Shown in pieces: positions 1 to 7,959 of a stretch of DNA of 64,000 nt; position 1 is the first letter of the stretch, and each line of letters begins with the position of its first letter. The notes under the pieces are model-generated. The model was not told where the DNA came from, searched no databases, and saw only the letters and a list, made by a program, of their open reading frames with translations. Made by a program: the position numbers and the translations under genes. This DNA comes from BOG-908 sp965198825 (lineage in GTDB: Bacteria; Pseudomonadota; Alphaproteobacteria; Acetobacterales; Acetobacteraceae): the NCBI GenBank assembly GCA_965198825.1, contig CBDAQB010000003.1:1798001-1862000 (forward strand), read 5' to 3'.

Positions 1-357
1 ATTACTGTCGCCGATCGCCAGGCTAGGCACACCAAGCTGCCCGAGCGGCTGGACCAGCCCGAAACCGGTCTCGAAATCCACCGCCAGCGCGTGGCCTGGC
101 AGGACCTTGCCGTCCGCCGTGGTCAGCCAGATGCTCTCGCTCTCCATGACCAGATAGCCCATGGTGAGGATGAGGTTGTCGCGAATGACGATGCCGTTGC
201 CCGCCCTCTCCGTGCCCAGCGAGCCGGCCGTAAACGCATCGGCCGGAATGTCCGCGCGTAGCGCCACGACGGAGCGGAGGGTTTCGGCGAGATCGTAACT
301 GTAGTCGGCCGGACGCGGCTGGAGGTTGCTCGGGATATCACGTTCGGTCTTGGCCAT
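1..357 (-). CDS. Trypsin-like (HtrA/S1C) protease homologue, N-terminal part
   Basis: The gene runs off the left edge, leaving 119 N-terminal residues from an ATG at 357. The fold signature of trypsin-like S1C proteases is visible: a glycine-rich strand (AGNGIVI) followed by LILTMGYLV, then a DFETGFGLVQ segment. In active HtrA proteins these read roughly LTxxHVV and DPxTDLAVL. Here the catalytic His position holds Tyr and the catalytic Asp position holds Gly, so proteolysis looks lost. No signal peptide is seen in the visible part. The Ser region lies outside the window. I have seen this GYL / TGFGLV version as a recurring alphaproteobacterial form, so it is probably a conserved non-catalytic family and not a decayed gene. 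Confidence 0.7.
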   Translation of the reverse strand, partial: MAKTERDIPSNLQPRPADYSYDLAETLRSVVALRADIPADAFTAGSLGTERAGNGIVIRDNLILTMGYLVMESESIWLTTADGKVLPGHALAVDFETGFGLVQPLGQLGVPSLAIGDSN

Positions 358-425
358 GGGTCGCTTCTTGTCTGCAGATACCGGGACTCGCCTGAGACTA
401 TTCACTGCTTCCGACAGGTCGCTCA

Positions 426-1565
426 ATGGCGGAGACACCCGCATCTGGCAAAGGCGAGGGCTATATTCCAGCCCTCGACGGGCTGAGGGCGCTGTCGATT
501 GCTCTGGTGGTGGCCTCGCACGCCGGGCTCGACCACGTGTTGCCTGGGGCGTTCGGCGTCACGCTGTTCTTCTTCATCAGCGGATATTTGATCACCCGAC
601 AACTTCTGCAATCGCTCGAGGCGGACGGGCGGATCAGGCTCGGTAATTTCTACCTGCGCCGGGCACTGCGGCTGCTGCCGGCGGTGCTGGTGTATATCGT
701 CGCCGCCGGTGCGCTGTTCAGCCTCGCAGGCGGCCATATCCCGCTCGCAGGCTGGACCGCGGCGCTGTTTTACGGCGCGAACTACTACGACATCTGGGAG
801 GGCTACCGGACAACGCTGGGCGGCGTGCGCCACCCGTTCAACATCCTCTGGTCGCTCGCCGTGGAAGAGCATTTCTACATCGTCTGGCCCTTCCTGCTGG
901 CGCTGCTCTGGCGCGGCCGGGCGATTGTCTGGGCGCTCGCGGCGCTCTGCCTGGCTGTGCTCGCCTGGCGCGCCTGGCTGTTCACCGCCTGCTACCACGG
1001 CGGCGCGCCCTGGGTGTGCGGACCCATGCCGCCGAACCCGCTCTGGCGCTTCAACCGCCTCTATCTCGCGACCGACACGCGCCTCGACTCGATTGCCTTC
1101 GGCGCATTGCTGGCGGCGGTGGAAGCAATCGGTTGGGCGCCCGGACGGAGATCCTGGGCCGTGTGGCTCGCAGCGGCGCTTCTGCTCACCGGGTTCGCCC
1201 TCCCGGGTCCGTTCGCCCGCCAGGTGGTGCGCACCAGCCTGCAAGGCATCGCACTCTTCGTTCTGGTGCCTGCCGCTCTAGTGCCGGGCAAACTGGCCGC
1301 CCGCCTGCTCTCAGCCACGCCCCTGCTCGCCGTCGGACGGCTCAGCTACTCGCTCTACCTCTGGCACTGGGGCGCCTTCGCCGCGGCCGACAACCTTGCG
1401 CCGAGCCACGGACTCGCCTGGCAGGCCATTGCCCTGCCGCTGGCCGCGGTATTAGCAGTGGCGTCCTACCATGGCATCGAACGCCCCATGCTGGCCCTGC
1501 GCCGGCGGGCAGGTTCGCATGCTCCGATCACCCCTTTGTCCGAGGTCCCGCATGCAGCCACGTGA
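426..1565 (+). CDS. Acyltransferase 3 family membrane protein (OafA/YrhL type)
   Basis: A 379-residue integral membrane protein of the acyltransferase-3 family, which moves acetyl or similar acyl groups onto extracytoplasmic sugars or lipids. The family hallmarks are present: IPALDGLRALSI near the N-terminus, the His in VVASHAG, the FFFISGYLITR segment, and a WSLAVEEHFYIVWP motif around residue 145. About ten hydrophobic helices follow. The length fits a stand-alone acyltransferase domain without a C-terminal SGNH domain. Its last codons overlap the next gene's start (1552), so the two are probably co-transcribed and translationally coupled. The acyl acceptor cannot be told from the sequence. 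Confidence 0.88.
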   Translation: MAETPASGKGEGYIPALDGLRALSIALVVASHAGLDHVLPGAFGVTLFFFISGYLITRQLLQSLEADGRIRLGNFYLRRALRLLPAVLVYIVAAGALFSLAGGHIPLAGWTAALFYGANYYDIWEGYRTTLGGVRHPFNILWSLAVEEHFYIVWPFLLALLWRGRAIVWALAALCLAVLAWRAWLFTACYHGGAPWVCGPMPPNPLWRFNRLYLATDTRLDSIAFGALLAAVEAIGWAPGRRSWAVWLAAALLLTGFALPGPFARQVVRTSLQGIALFVLVPAALVPGKLAARLLSATPLLAVGRLSYSLYLWHWGAFAAADNLAPSHGLAWQAIALPLAAVLAVASYHGIERPMLALRRRAGSHAPITPLSEVPHAAT

Positions 1566-2385
1566 ACATGACATCCCCTACCTGCTCGGCGGCGCCTTCC
1601 AGCGCATGCATCTCCTCGCCTGGGGCGACCCACACGCCGAACCCGTCGTGTGCGTGCATGGCCTCAGCCGCAACGCGCACGACTTCGACATCCTCGCCGA
1701 ATACCTCTCCAAGCGCTTCTACGTGCTCTGCCCCGACCTGCCGGGCCGCGGCGGCTCCACCTGGCTCAGCGACCCAGCCCTCTACCAGCCGATGAGCTAC
1801 GTCGCCGCCCTCGCCCACCTGCTCGCCTTCATCGACCGCCCCGTCCACTGGATCGGCACCTCGCTCGGCGGCATCTGCGGCATGATCACCGCGGCGACGC
1901 CGAACAATCCCATCCAGCGCATGGTGCTGAACGACATCGGCCCCTTCGTCCCGCGCGACGCCGTTGCGCGTATCGTCGACTACGTCGGCAACATCCCGGA
2001 ATTCGACGACGAAGCCGGGCTCGAAACCTACTTCCGCCGCGTGCACGCCCCCTTCGGCAAACTGACCGACAAGCAATGGGCCGCCATGTCGGCACACGGC
2101 GGCCGCCGCCTGCCGAACGGCAAGCTCACGCTCCACTACGACCCAGCCCTCGCCGTGCCCCTGCGCGCCGCCCCGGTGCAGGACACCGACATGTGGCAGT
2201 TCTGGGACCGCATCACCGCCCCCATGCTGACCCTGCGCGGCGTCCATAGCGACCTGCTGCTGCCCGAGACGTTGCAGCGCATGTCTGCCAAGTCCGAGAC
2301 CCACCTGGTCGAGGACGCGGGTCATGCGCCGGCTATGATGGACCTCGAGACTATGTCGCTGATTGATGAGTTCTTGGCGGAGTAA
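1552..2385 (+). CDS. Alpha/beta hydrolase
   Basis: A 277-residue alpha/beta-hydrolase-fold protein. The oxyanion-hole motif is VHGLSRN near residue 36 and the nucleophile elbow is GTSLGG. A late Asp (RGVHSDLLLPE) and the final His (EDAGHAPAMM) complete a plausible Ser-Asp-His triad. The ATG at 1552 was chosen because the homologous region begins just after it; a longer frame would reach into the acyltransferase. It overlaps that gene by 14 bp, which suggests coupled expression. No signal peptide, so cytoplasmic. The substrate is unknown; related enzymes are esterases or C-C hydrolases. Confidence 0.85.
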   Translation: MQPREHDIPYLLGGAFQRMHLLAWGDPHAEPVVCVHGLSRNAHDFDILAEYLSKRFYVLCPDLPGRGGSTWLSDPALYQPMSYVAALAHLLAFIDRPVHWIGTSLGGICGMITAATPNNPIQRMVLNDIGPFVPRDAVARIVDYVGNIPEFDDEAGLETYFRRVHAPFGKLTDKQWAAMSAHGGRRLPNGKLTLHYDPALAVPLRAAPVQDTDMWQFWDRITAPMLTLRGVHSDLLLPETLQRMSAKSETHLVEDAGHAPAMMDLETMSLIDEFLAE

Positions 2386-2396
2386 GGAAGGAAGGC

Positions 2397-2508
2397 CTTC
2401 TTTTTTGTAAAAAAGAAGCAAAAAACTTTTGCAATGTGGGACCGGGATCGTGGGAACGCCCGGCCCAAACGAATAAAAGTTTTTTGGTTCTTTTTTTCAA
2501 AAAAGAAC
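2397..2508. repeat. AT-armed inverted-repeat element, copy 1 (two-way terminator-like)
   Basis: A ~112-bp element whose two ~35-bp arms are near-perfect inverted copies. Each arm is a short dyad (TTCTTTTTTG..AAAAAAGAA) followed inward by GCAAAAAACTTTTGC or its complement. The centre is GC-rich (GGGACCGGGATCG). A transcript from either side would form a stem flanked by an A-rich and then a U-rich tract, as in a bidirectional intrinsic terminator. This copy sits between two convergent genes and supplies the rluD stop codon: its TGA lies inside the T6-G-A7 dyad. Confidence 0.85.
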
Positions 2509-3507
2509 GTCTTCCTTGAGAGCGCTTAACAACCCAGCGAAATCCGCAGGCAAAGGACTCTCGAAAGCCAAAGCCACCCCAGTCCTAGGATGCCGAAACC
2601 CAAGAGTAGCCGCATGCAGCGCCTGCCTAGGGAAATCCAGCAACAGATCGCGCAACGGCTGGCGCAGCAGGCGGCTCGCCGCGGGGGTGCGGCGCAAATA
2701 CATGGGATCGCCGACGACGGGGTGTCCGCGGCTGGCGAGGTGCACGCGTATCTGGTGCGTGCGTCCGGTGGCGAGCTGGAGATTCAGCAGGCTGGCGCTG
2801 GCGCCGAACGCTTGCTGGAGCTGGTAGCGGGTGAGCGCGGGTTTGCCGCCCCGGGTGACCAGCGCCATGCGCTTGCGGTCGCGCGGGTCGCGGCCGATGG
2901 CGCCTTCAATCTCGCCGCTCGCCGGCGCCGGCACGCCCCACACCAGGGCGATATAGGCGCGGTCCAGGTCGCGCGCTGCGAACATGGCGGAGAGCGTGGC
3001 GAGCGCCTGCTCGGTCTTGGCGACGACCATGACGCCCGTGGTGTCGCGGTCGAGGCGGTGGACGATACCCGGCCGGCGTTCCCCGCCGATGCCCGGGAGG
3101 CTGTCGCCGCAATGCGCCAGCAGGGCGTTGACGAGGGTGCCGTCCTCATGGCCAGGCGCGGGATGCACGACCAGGCCGGCCGGCTTGTCGAGCACGATCA
3201 GGTCGGCGTCCTCGAACAGGATGGGGAACGGGATGTCCTGCGCCTGCGGAATGGCCGCGACGACGGCGAGAGGCTCCAGTTCGTAGAGCGCGCCGGCGCG
3301 TATGGCTTCGGCCGGCTGCGTAAACACCGCGCCGTCGCGCCGCGCCCTGCCCTGCTCGATCAGCCCTTTGACGCGCGAGCGTGAGAGGGTGCCGATGGCT
3401 TCCGCAAGGAAGCGGTCGGCCCTCTGCCCGGCGGCTTCATCGGGCGCCTGGATGCGCCAGGTGGCGCCTGCGTCCGCGCTTGGGGAAATGGTGCCGGGCG
3501 CGCTCAT
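2497..3507 (-). CDS. rluD: RluA-family 23S rRNA pseudouridine synthase (RluD-like)
   Basis: A 336-residue pseudouridine synthase of the RluA family, converting specific uridines of large-subunit rRNA to pseudouridine. An N-terminal S4-type RNA-binding region (residues ~28-80) precedes the catalytic domain. The signature HRLDRDTTG lies at residues 150-158 with catalytic Asp153. The start is ATG 3507, preceded by GGGAAAG; a longer upstream frame is His/Pro-rich and overlaps the divergent gene, so it was rejected. The C-terminus (KEDVLF) and stop are encoded by the intergenic repeat, so the reading frame has been slightly reshaped by that element. RluD, rather than RluC or RluA, is inferred from length and the S4 domain. 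Confidence 0.88.
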   Translation of the reverse strand: MSAPGTISPSADAGATWRIQAPDEAAGQRADRFLAEAIGTLSRSRVKGLIEQGRARRDGAVFTQPAEAIRAGALYELEPLAVVAAIPQAQDIPFPILFEDADLIVLDKPAGLVVHPAPGHEDGTLVNALLAHCGDSLPGIGGERRPGIVHRLDRDTTGVMVVAKTEQALATLSAMFAARDLDRAYIALVWGVPAPASGEIEGAIGRDPRDRKRMALVTRGGKPALTRYQLQQAFGASASLLNLQLATGRTHQIRVHLASRGHPVVGDPMYLRRTPAASRLLRQPLRDLLLDFPRQALHAATLGFRHPRTGVALAFESPLPADFAGLLSALKEDVLF

Positions 3508-3570
3508 ACTTTCCCGTAGCGGGTTTTTAGCCGTATGGCAGCGTCCCGCCTGTGGCGGAGGAGGTAGTCG

Positions 3571-3849
3571 ATGCGCTGGCTTGTGGCTCTGGTGTCGGTC
3601 ATGGGGGTTCTCATCGTCGTGGGCGTGGGCGTGGTCGGCGTGACGATCCTGCATCGCGCAGGGGTCGGTGCCGGCGCCGGAACGCCAGCGGATATGGTGC
3701 TCAATGAGCCATCGGGCACGCGGCTGGTCGGGGTTGCGGGTGTCGGTGACCGCCTGGCAGTGGCGCTGACGGGTGGCGGTGCGGACCGCGTGGCGATCGT
3801 CGACCTCCGCCGAGGCGCAATCGTCTCGCGCATTTCGCTCAAGCCCTAA
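3571..3849 (+). CDS. Small membrane protein, DUF6476-like
   Basis: A 92-residue protein with one N-terminal membrane helix (residues ~4-27, LVALVSVMGVLIVVGVGVVG) and a short soluble tail ending in GGADRVAIVDLRRGAIVSRI. It is divergent from rluD with a 63-bp gap. That arrangement and the tail match the DUF6476 proteins found beside rluD in many alphaproteobacteria; the family name is from memory. AGGAGGTAG lies just upstream of the ATG. Function unknown; it is likely inner-membrane anchored with the tail in the periplasm. Confidence 0.75.
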   Translation: MRWLVALVSVMGVLIVVGVGVVGVTILHRAGVGAGAGTPADMVLNEPSGTRLVGVAGVGDRLAVALTGGGADRVAIVDLRRGAIVSRISLKP

Positions 3850-3904
3850 GCGCCCCCTGTTGCCAGCGCTCCCCTGCTGGCTTAGGAGGAGCGCCCGGCC
3901 TACT

Positions 3905-3980
3905 GTCCCGTTCGTCTAGAGGCCCAGGACAGCGCCCTCTCACGGCGCTAACAGGGGTTCGAATCCCCTACGGGACGCCA
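3905..3980 (+). tRNA. tRNA-Glu (anticodon CTC)
   Basis: A 76-nt tRNA with encoded CCA. The acceptor stem GTCCCGT pairs with ACGGGAC. The anticodon arm is GCGCC-CTCTCAC-GGCGC with anticodon CTC at 3939-3941, and the T arm is AGGGG-TTCGAAT-CCCCT. It decodes GAG and acts alongside a tRNA-Glu(TTC) expected elsewhere. It marks the left edge of a gene-poor, AT-richer stretch. Confidence 0.97.
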
Positions 3981-4480
3981 TTGTTTACAATGGGTTAGCT
4001 GATCTTCCCCGGAGTTCTGTCCAAAATCTGGCTAGTATATAGCCTTGGTCTCAGGCAGACGCGGCTGGCCAGGAGTGGACTTCGCAGCGTCGCACAAGAC
4101 GACGCGTCCACCCTACATCAGCTATTTGTGGCGGGCTATTACGCGCGCGGGCGCCTGCGCGCGAGGCTGAGAAGTTCCGTTATATTTGCTCAGCATCTTG
4201 AGGCTTGTTCCTGCCTTGTTCTCGGCGCACCTTATTCGCGTGCATCCGCTCGATCCCTACCTACCTGCCCCGCTCAGCCTCCTTGAAGATCTTTGGATCG
4301 GCGTGTCGTTCACCCGCTGCGACTGGGCTGGCTGCGTTGCTCCCCTTGCGACGTCGCGCATTTATTAGAAAGCACCGCTTCCTCTTTCACCTCGAAAGGA
4401 CGGCTACATTTCGTCACTAGGGAGCAGGGGACCATCGCTCTACCTGGGGGTAGCCGCTATCAAAGCTTGAAAAGGTTTCT
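3981..4480. other. Gene-poor stretch after tRNA-Glu
   Basis: Five hundred bases with no convincing coding frame: the short frames here lack ribosome sites and family signal. It holds one REP-like palindrome (4075-4116). Base composition is visibly more AT-rich than the flanking housekeeping genes. No integrase or copy of the tRNA 3' end was found nearby by eye. Confidence 0.6.
4075..4116 (-). repeat. REP-like palindrome
   Basis: Read on the minus strand it starts GTAGGGTGGACGCGTCG and folds back through GACGCTGCGAAGTCCAC, giving an imperfect hairpin with the GTAG foot seen in the other REP units of this window (7885, 8625, 35983, 38679). Such units are the substrates of RAYT transposases. 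Confidence 0.6.
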
Positions 4481-4837
4481 ATGTCGGACTCAATAGAGAC
4501 GCCTAGCATTGCGCCAAATAAGGCCACGCCGGCGTCCGCCTACAGGGTCGAAGATGTCGAGTGGCGGGCAAGCGTAAGAGCCGAAGATGTTGAGTGGCGA
4601 ACTAGCGTAAGAGCTGAAGATTTAAGGTGGCGTAAGCTCCTGCGGGTCGAGGAGCGTAATCACCGACAAGCGGCACGTGATGCTGAACAAGCAGCACGAT
4701 CACGAGAATCGCGACTTAACACTAGGCGGGCAGCTTTGGCAGCGGCGGTCGAGGCACGATCCGGGAACGATCCGGCGGACATACTCAATCTCGCCTCGAT
4801 TTTTGAAGAATGGATCAACCGAGTCGACACGGATTAG
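4481..4837 (+). CDS. Hypothetical charged protein with 12-residue tandem repeats
   Basis: An unrecognised 118-residue soluble protein. Residues ~22-56 contain three tandem copies of a ~12-residue unit (xxRAEDVEWRxS), with matching 36-bp direct repeats in the DNA. The unit then degenerates into an Arg/Glu/Ala-rich stretch likely to form a long amphipathic helix or coiled coil. GAAAAGG lies at a good distance before the ATG. The terminal part (DPADILNLASIFEEWI) is more globular. Composition and position after a tRNA suggest a lineage-specific gene; no function is proposed. Confidence 0.6.
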   Translation: MSDSIETPSIAPNKATPASAYRVEDVEWRASVRAEDVEWRTSVRAEDLRWRKLLRVEERNHRQAARDAEQAARSRESRLNTRRAALAAAVEARSGNDPADILNLASIFEEWINRVDTD

Positions 4838-4990
4838 CAAGCGTAACGGGCATGTCGAGGCGTTGCCACCGGCCGTCCTCGAATGCCTAAAGAGCCCGTG
4901 GGTTCTTTCCTCGATTGTAATCAAGCAGCGCCGGCGTAACATTCCAGCCGCTGCGGCAATCTGGCCTGACGCCAACCAGGAGGGCTTGAC

Positions 4991-5977
4991 GTGCTCATCA
5001 CGATCTATGTCCCCAGCAAGGTTCATTTGCTTGAAGTAGCTGGCCTCTGCGACGCCTTCTTTGAGGCAAATTCTAAAGCACTGTCTGCCCACCCCTACCG
5101 CGTCCGGCTAGTGACCGAACTCGGTAAGCCTTCATACAGCGCCTCGGGCGTTCTTTTCACGCCAGATGAGAGCGTCGATGAGGCGACTCAATGTTCCGAC
5201 ACTCTGGTGGTTGTCGGGCCCTATGGTGTGCCCGATCGACCGAGTGACAAGACGGCAAGTTGGCTTCAGGAACAGGCCACACATTCGAGGCGCTATGGCT
5301 CTACCTGCACGGGAGCTTTTGTCTTAGCCGCAGCAGGGCTCTTGTCCGGCCGCAGTGTGACGACACATTGGCAGTATGCCCAACGCCTCGCTGCCGAATA
5401 CCCGGATGTCCAGGTTGAGCCGGACCGGATTTTCGTTCGCGACGGGCCGGTGTTCAGCTCCGCCGGAGTAGCTGCAGCAATCGATCTGGCCTTCGCGCTC
5501 ATCGAGGAGGACCATGGACGAGATTTAGCCTTGTGGGTGGCACGTCGGCTGGTCGTGTTTCTAAAGCGGCCGGGCGGACAGTCACAGTTCAGCGCTACGT
5601 TGATAGCTCAATCCGCCGCTACTCGCCCGCTTGATAGAATCCGTCTCCACATCCTCGAGAATCCGCGCGACGTCCTAAATCTCGCGACCATGGCAAAAGT
5701 GGCTTGCGTTAGCCCGCGCCATCTGTCTCGTTTGTTCCACGCCGATCTCGGCATGAGTCCTGCGGCCTACGTCGAGATGACCCGCATCGATATGGCCAGG
5801 CGACTGCTTGAGGACAGCACCGCGCCAATAAAGGCGATCGCGTATGCTACCGGATTCCAATCCACTGCGACGTTCAGGCGCGCTTTTCTACGCAGGGTAG
5901 GCGTCACCCCACTTGATTATCGCCAGCGCTTTCAAACCACCGGCGTCGACGACGAAAGTGACGTCAGTTTGTCCTGA
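4991..5977 (+). CDS. GlxA-type transcriptional regulator (DJ-1/PfpI + AraC HTH)
   Basis: A 328-residue regulator starting with GTG, chosen because AGGAGG lies 7 bp upstream. Residues ~1-185 form a DJ-1/PfpI-like amidotransferase domain with a Cys at the nucleophile-elbow position (GSTCTGAFVLAAAG). This domain is normally a ligand sensor in these regulators. The C-terminal ~100 residues carry two AraC helix-turn-helix motifs, including VSPRHLSRLFHADLGMSPAAYV and IAYATGFQSTATFRRAF. GlxA/FtrA-type proteins usually activate catabolic or stress genes nearby. No obvious catabolic target lies alongside here, so its regulon is unknown. Confidence 0.87.
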   Translation: MLITIYVPSKVHLLEVAGLCDAFFEANSKALSAHPYRVRLVTELGKPSYSASGVLFTPDESVDEATQCSDTLVVVGPYGVPDRPSDKTASWLQEQATHSRRYGSTCTGAFVLAAAGLLSGRSVTTHWQYAQRLAAEYPDVQVEPDRIFVRDGPVFSSAGVAAAIDLAFALIEEDHGRDLALWVARRLVVFLKRPGGQSQFSATLIAQSAATRPLDRIRLHILENPRDVLNLATMAKVACVSPRHLSRLFHADLGMSPAAYVEMTRIDMARRLLEDSTAPIKAIAYATGFQSTATFRRAFLRRVGVTPLDYRQRFQTTGVDDESDVSLS

Positions 5978-6041
5978 ATTGTAGCTCAGATGGAATGTTC
6001 GCTAGGCAGGCGGTGCTGCATTGTCGTGGGCGGAGGCACTT

Positions 6042-7889
6042 ATGAAACTGTTCGCGCGGCGGCTCACCACGAGTAAGAGGGTTCGTCTACCATTTTGGCC
6101 GCCCGTGGAGCGCGGGGCAGTGACCACAAACAAAGCCTGCGAAGATATCGATCAATTGGCTGAAGACTCAGCATCGGAACTGGTGCGCGCATCGAACCCC
6201 GGCTTGCAATTAAGTCGAGAAGCCAATCCACAGATTCCAGCGTCTCTCATCCTCGATCAAACCAGCGATGGTGTGCTAATCGCCGATATGGGCTTGCAAG
6301 ACGAGCCGATCGTTCACGTAAATTCTGCCTTCGAGTTAATTACAGGCTACACATCGGCCGAGGTGTTGGGAAAGAATTGCCGGTATCTTCAAGGCAATGA
6401 CCGTCTTCAGCCGGAGGTAGCTGATATACGAGCCGCCCTGGCGCAAGGTCAGAGTTGCTCGGTGACATTGCGCAATTATAAGCGCGACGGAACTATCTTT
6501 CGCAGCGCACTACGTCTTTTGCCGCTGCGTGATGAGGCGGGGAAGATCACTCACTTCATAGGCTTCATCCGCGACGTCACTCATGTAGCTGGCGTCGACC
6601 GTCTGACTGGTCAACTCGACCGTTACGGACTGCTTGACCGCCTAGCGAAGGTCAGCACGCCCCAAGACTGTTCTTTGCTGTTGGTGAAGCTCGACATCGT
6701 TCGCTTTCATGACGTGAATAATGGTTTCGGCTATGACGTAGGTGACGATTTGCTTTGCTCGGTTGCTGCCCGCTTAGGCACAGTCCCTGCACTTGCAGTC
6801 GCGCGTATGGGACCTAACAGCTTCGCGCTTGCGATCGCATTGCAAAATCCCGAAGGCGCGACGGCTGTTGTTGACAGTATACTCGACCTCCTTAAGCCAA
6901 CCTTTATCTTGCCCGGCGCGTCCTTAGCGATACAGTTTGCGGTCGGCTTCGCAGTTGACTCGCCTGGCGTAGACCCGCTTCAAATTGTTCGGCAGGCGGG
7001 CGCAGCGCTGCAACGATCAAAGGCCAGCCCGGCTTACAAGCCGCATGCTTTTGCTACTGCCGATGAGCGGAGCGCGCGCAGCCGTATTCGATTGGCAGGC
7101 GAGTTGCAGACGGCTGTGGTCAACCAGGAACTACTCTTCTACTACCAGCCGCAGGTTGATCTCGCTACTAGGGATCTGGTCGGAGCCGAAGCGCTTCTGC
7201 GGTGGAATCACGGCACGCTCGGCCTGCAGCCACCGAGCCGGTTCATTAACCTGGCAGAAGAGACTGGCGCGCTTGTGGAGATGGGAGCTTGGGGCCTGCG
7301 CACGCTCGCTGCAAAAGCAGCGCAGATTAATCAAGGGCGGCGCGCGCCCATCCGGTTTGCTTTAAACGTATCGGCACTTGAGTTCATGCGACGGGACATC
7401 GTGGCTGACGTCAAGATGGTGGTCGCGGAGGTGGGTTGCTCAGCAGAATGGCTGACACTTGAGCTGACCGAAAGTTTGATGATCTCTGAGCCGGAGCGAA
7501 TACGTCGCGCATTTAGGGAATTACGTGACATAGGGGTGGAAATTTCCATCGATGATTTTGGCACGGGCTATTCCAGCCTGCGTTACGTCGAGAGTTTTCC
7601 AGTAAGCGAAATCAAGATTGACAAAAGCTTTGTGCAAAACGCAACCGAAAGTGCAGCTAAGCGCGTCATTGTCGAAGGCGTCGTGAAGTTAGGAGCTGCT
7701 CTGGGTGTCCGCATAGTTGCTGAGGGGATTGAGTCGGAAGCTGAACATGCGCTCATGCAGTCGCTAGGTTGCTCAACTGGCCAAGGTTACCTGTTCGCCC
7801 CACCAATGGACGCAGCCGACTTTCACACATTGGTCGGTAAGCGCGAGATCTTCATCGAAACCCTGAGCCGCGAGCTTCAGCAAGCGTAG
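6042..7889 (+). CDS. LOV-GGDEF-EAL signalling protein (probable c-di-GMP phosphodiesterase)
   Basis: A 615-residue cytoplasmic protein. ATG 6042 was chosen over an upstream TTG because GGAGG (6032-6036) lies 5 bp before it. Residues ~68-182 form a PAS domain of the LOV subclass, with GKNCRYLQG carrying the flavin-adduct cysteine (Cys113) and the first FMN-contacting Asn (Asn145). The second Asn is Ser155 and the usual signalling Gln is Ile176. The GGDEF domain (~185-295) is degenerate: the active-site motif reads MGPNS (256-260), so cyclase activity is unlikely. The EAL domain (~350-605) is intact: Glu383 in EALLRW, ELTES, DDFGTGYSS, KIDKSFV and EGIE are present. The best prediction is a light- or redox-modulated c-di-GMP phosphodiesterase. 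Its TAG stop lies inside a REP unit. Confidence 0.88.
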   Translation: MKLFARRLTTSKRVRLPFWPPVERGAVTTNKACEDIDQLAEDSASELVRASNPGLQLSREANPQIPASLILDQTSDGVLIADMGLQDEPIVHVNSAFELITGYTSAEVLGKNCRYLQGNDRLQPEVADIRAALAQGQSCSVTLRNYKRDGTIFRSALRLLPLRDEAGKITHFIGFIRDVTHVAGVDRLTGQLDRYGLLDRLAKVSTPQDCSLLLVKLDIVRFHDVNNGFGYDVGDDLLCSVAARLGTVPALAVARMGPNSFALAIALQNPEGATAVVDSILDLLKPTFILPGASLAIQFAVGFAVDSPGVDPLQIVRQAGAALQRSKASPAYKPHAFATADERSARSRIRLAGELQTAVVNQELLFYYQPQVDLATRDLVGAEALLRWNHGTLGLQPPSRFINLAEETGALVEMGAWGLRTLAAKAAQINQGRRAPIRFALNVSALEFMRRDIVADVKMVVAEVGCSAEWLTLELTESLMISEPERIRRAFRELRDIGVEISIDDFGTGYSSLRYVESFPVSEIKIDKSFVQNATESAAKRVIVEGVVKLGAALGVRIVAEGIESEAEHALMQSLGCSTGQGYLFAPPMDAADFHTLVGKREIFIETLSRELQQA

Positions 7890-7929
7890 GGCGTGCTCCA
7901 GCACGCCAACGCACGCTAGCCGCAGGCTT
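7885..7929 (-). repeat. REP unit, left copy
   Basis: On the minus strand: AAGCCTGCGG, 10-bp spacer, then TTGGCGTGCTGGAGCACGCC followed by CTACG. The stem is GGCGTGCT/AGCACGCC. It is the inverted partner of the unit at 8606-8650. Confidence 0.75.
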
Positions 7930-7959
7930 CCACCGCTGTGTACCGTCCCGCCCATAACC

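Noticed and set aside
3981..4480. Integrase-bearing genomic island with att repeats
   Set aside because: No integrase and no second copy of the tRNA 3' end found by eye; only composition suggests transfer.
4186..4496. Short open frames in the gap after tRNA-Glu
   Set aside because: No ribosome sites, no hydrophobic or family pattern, and mutually overlapping.
6042..7889. Active diguanylate cyclase
   Set aside because: The GGDEF motif reads MGPNS, lacking the catalytic acidic pair.
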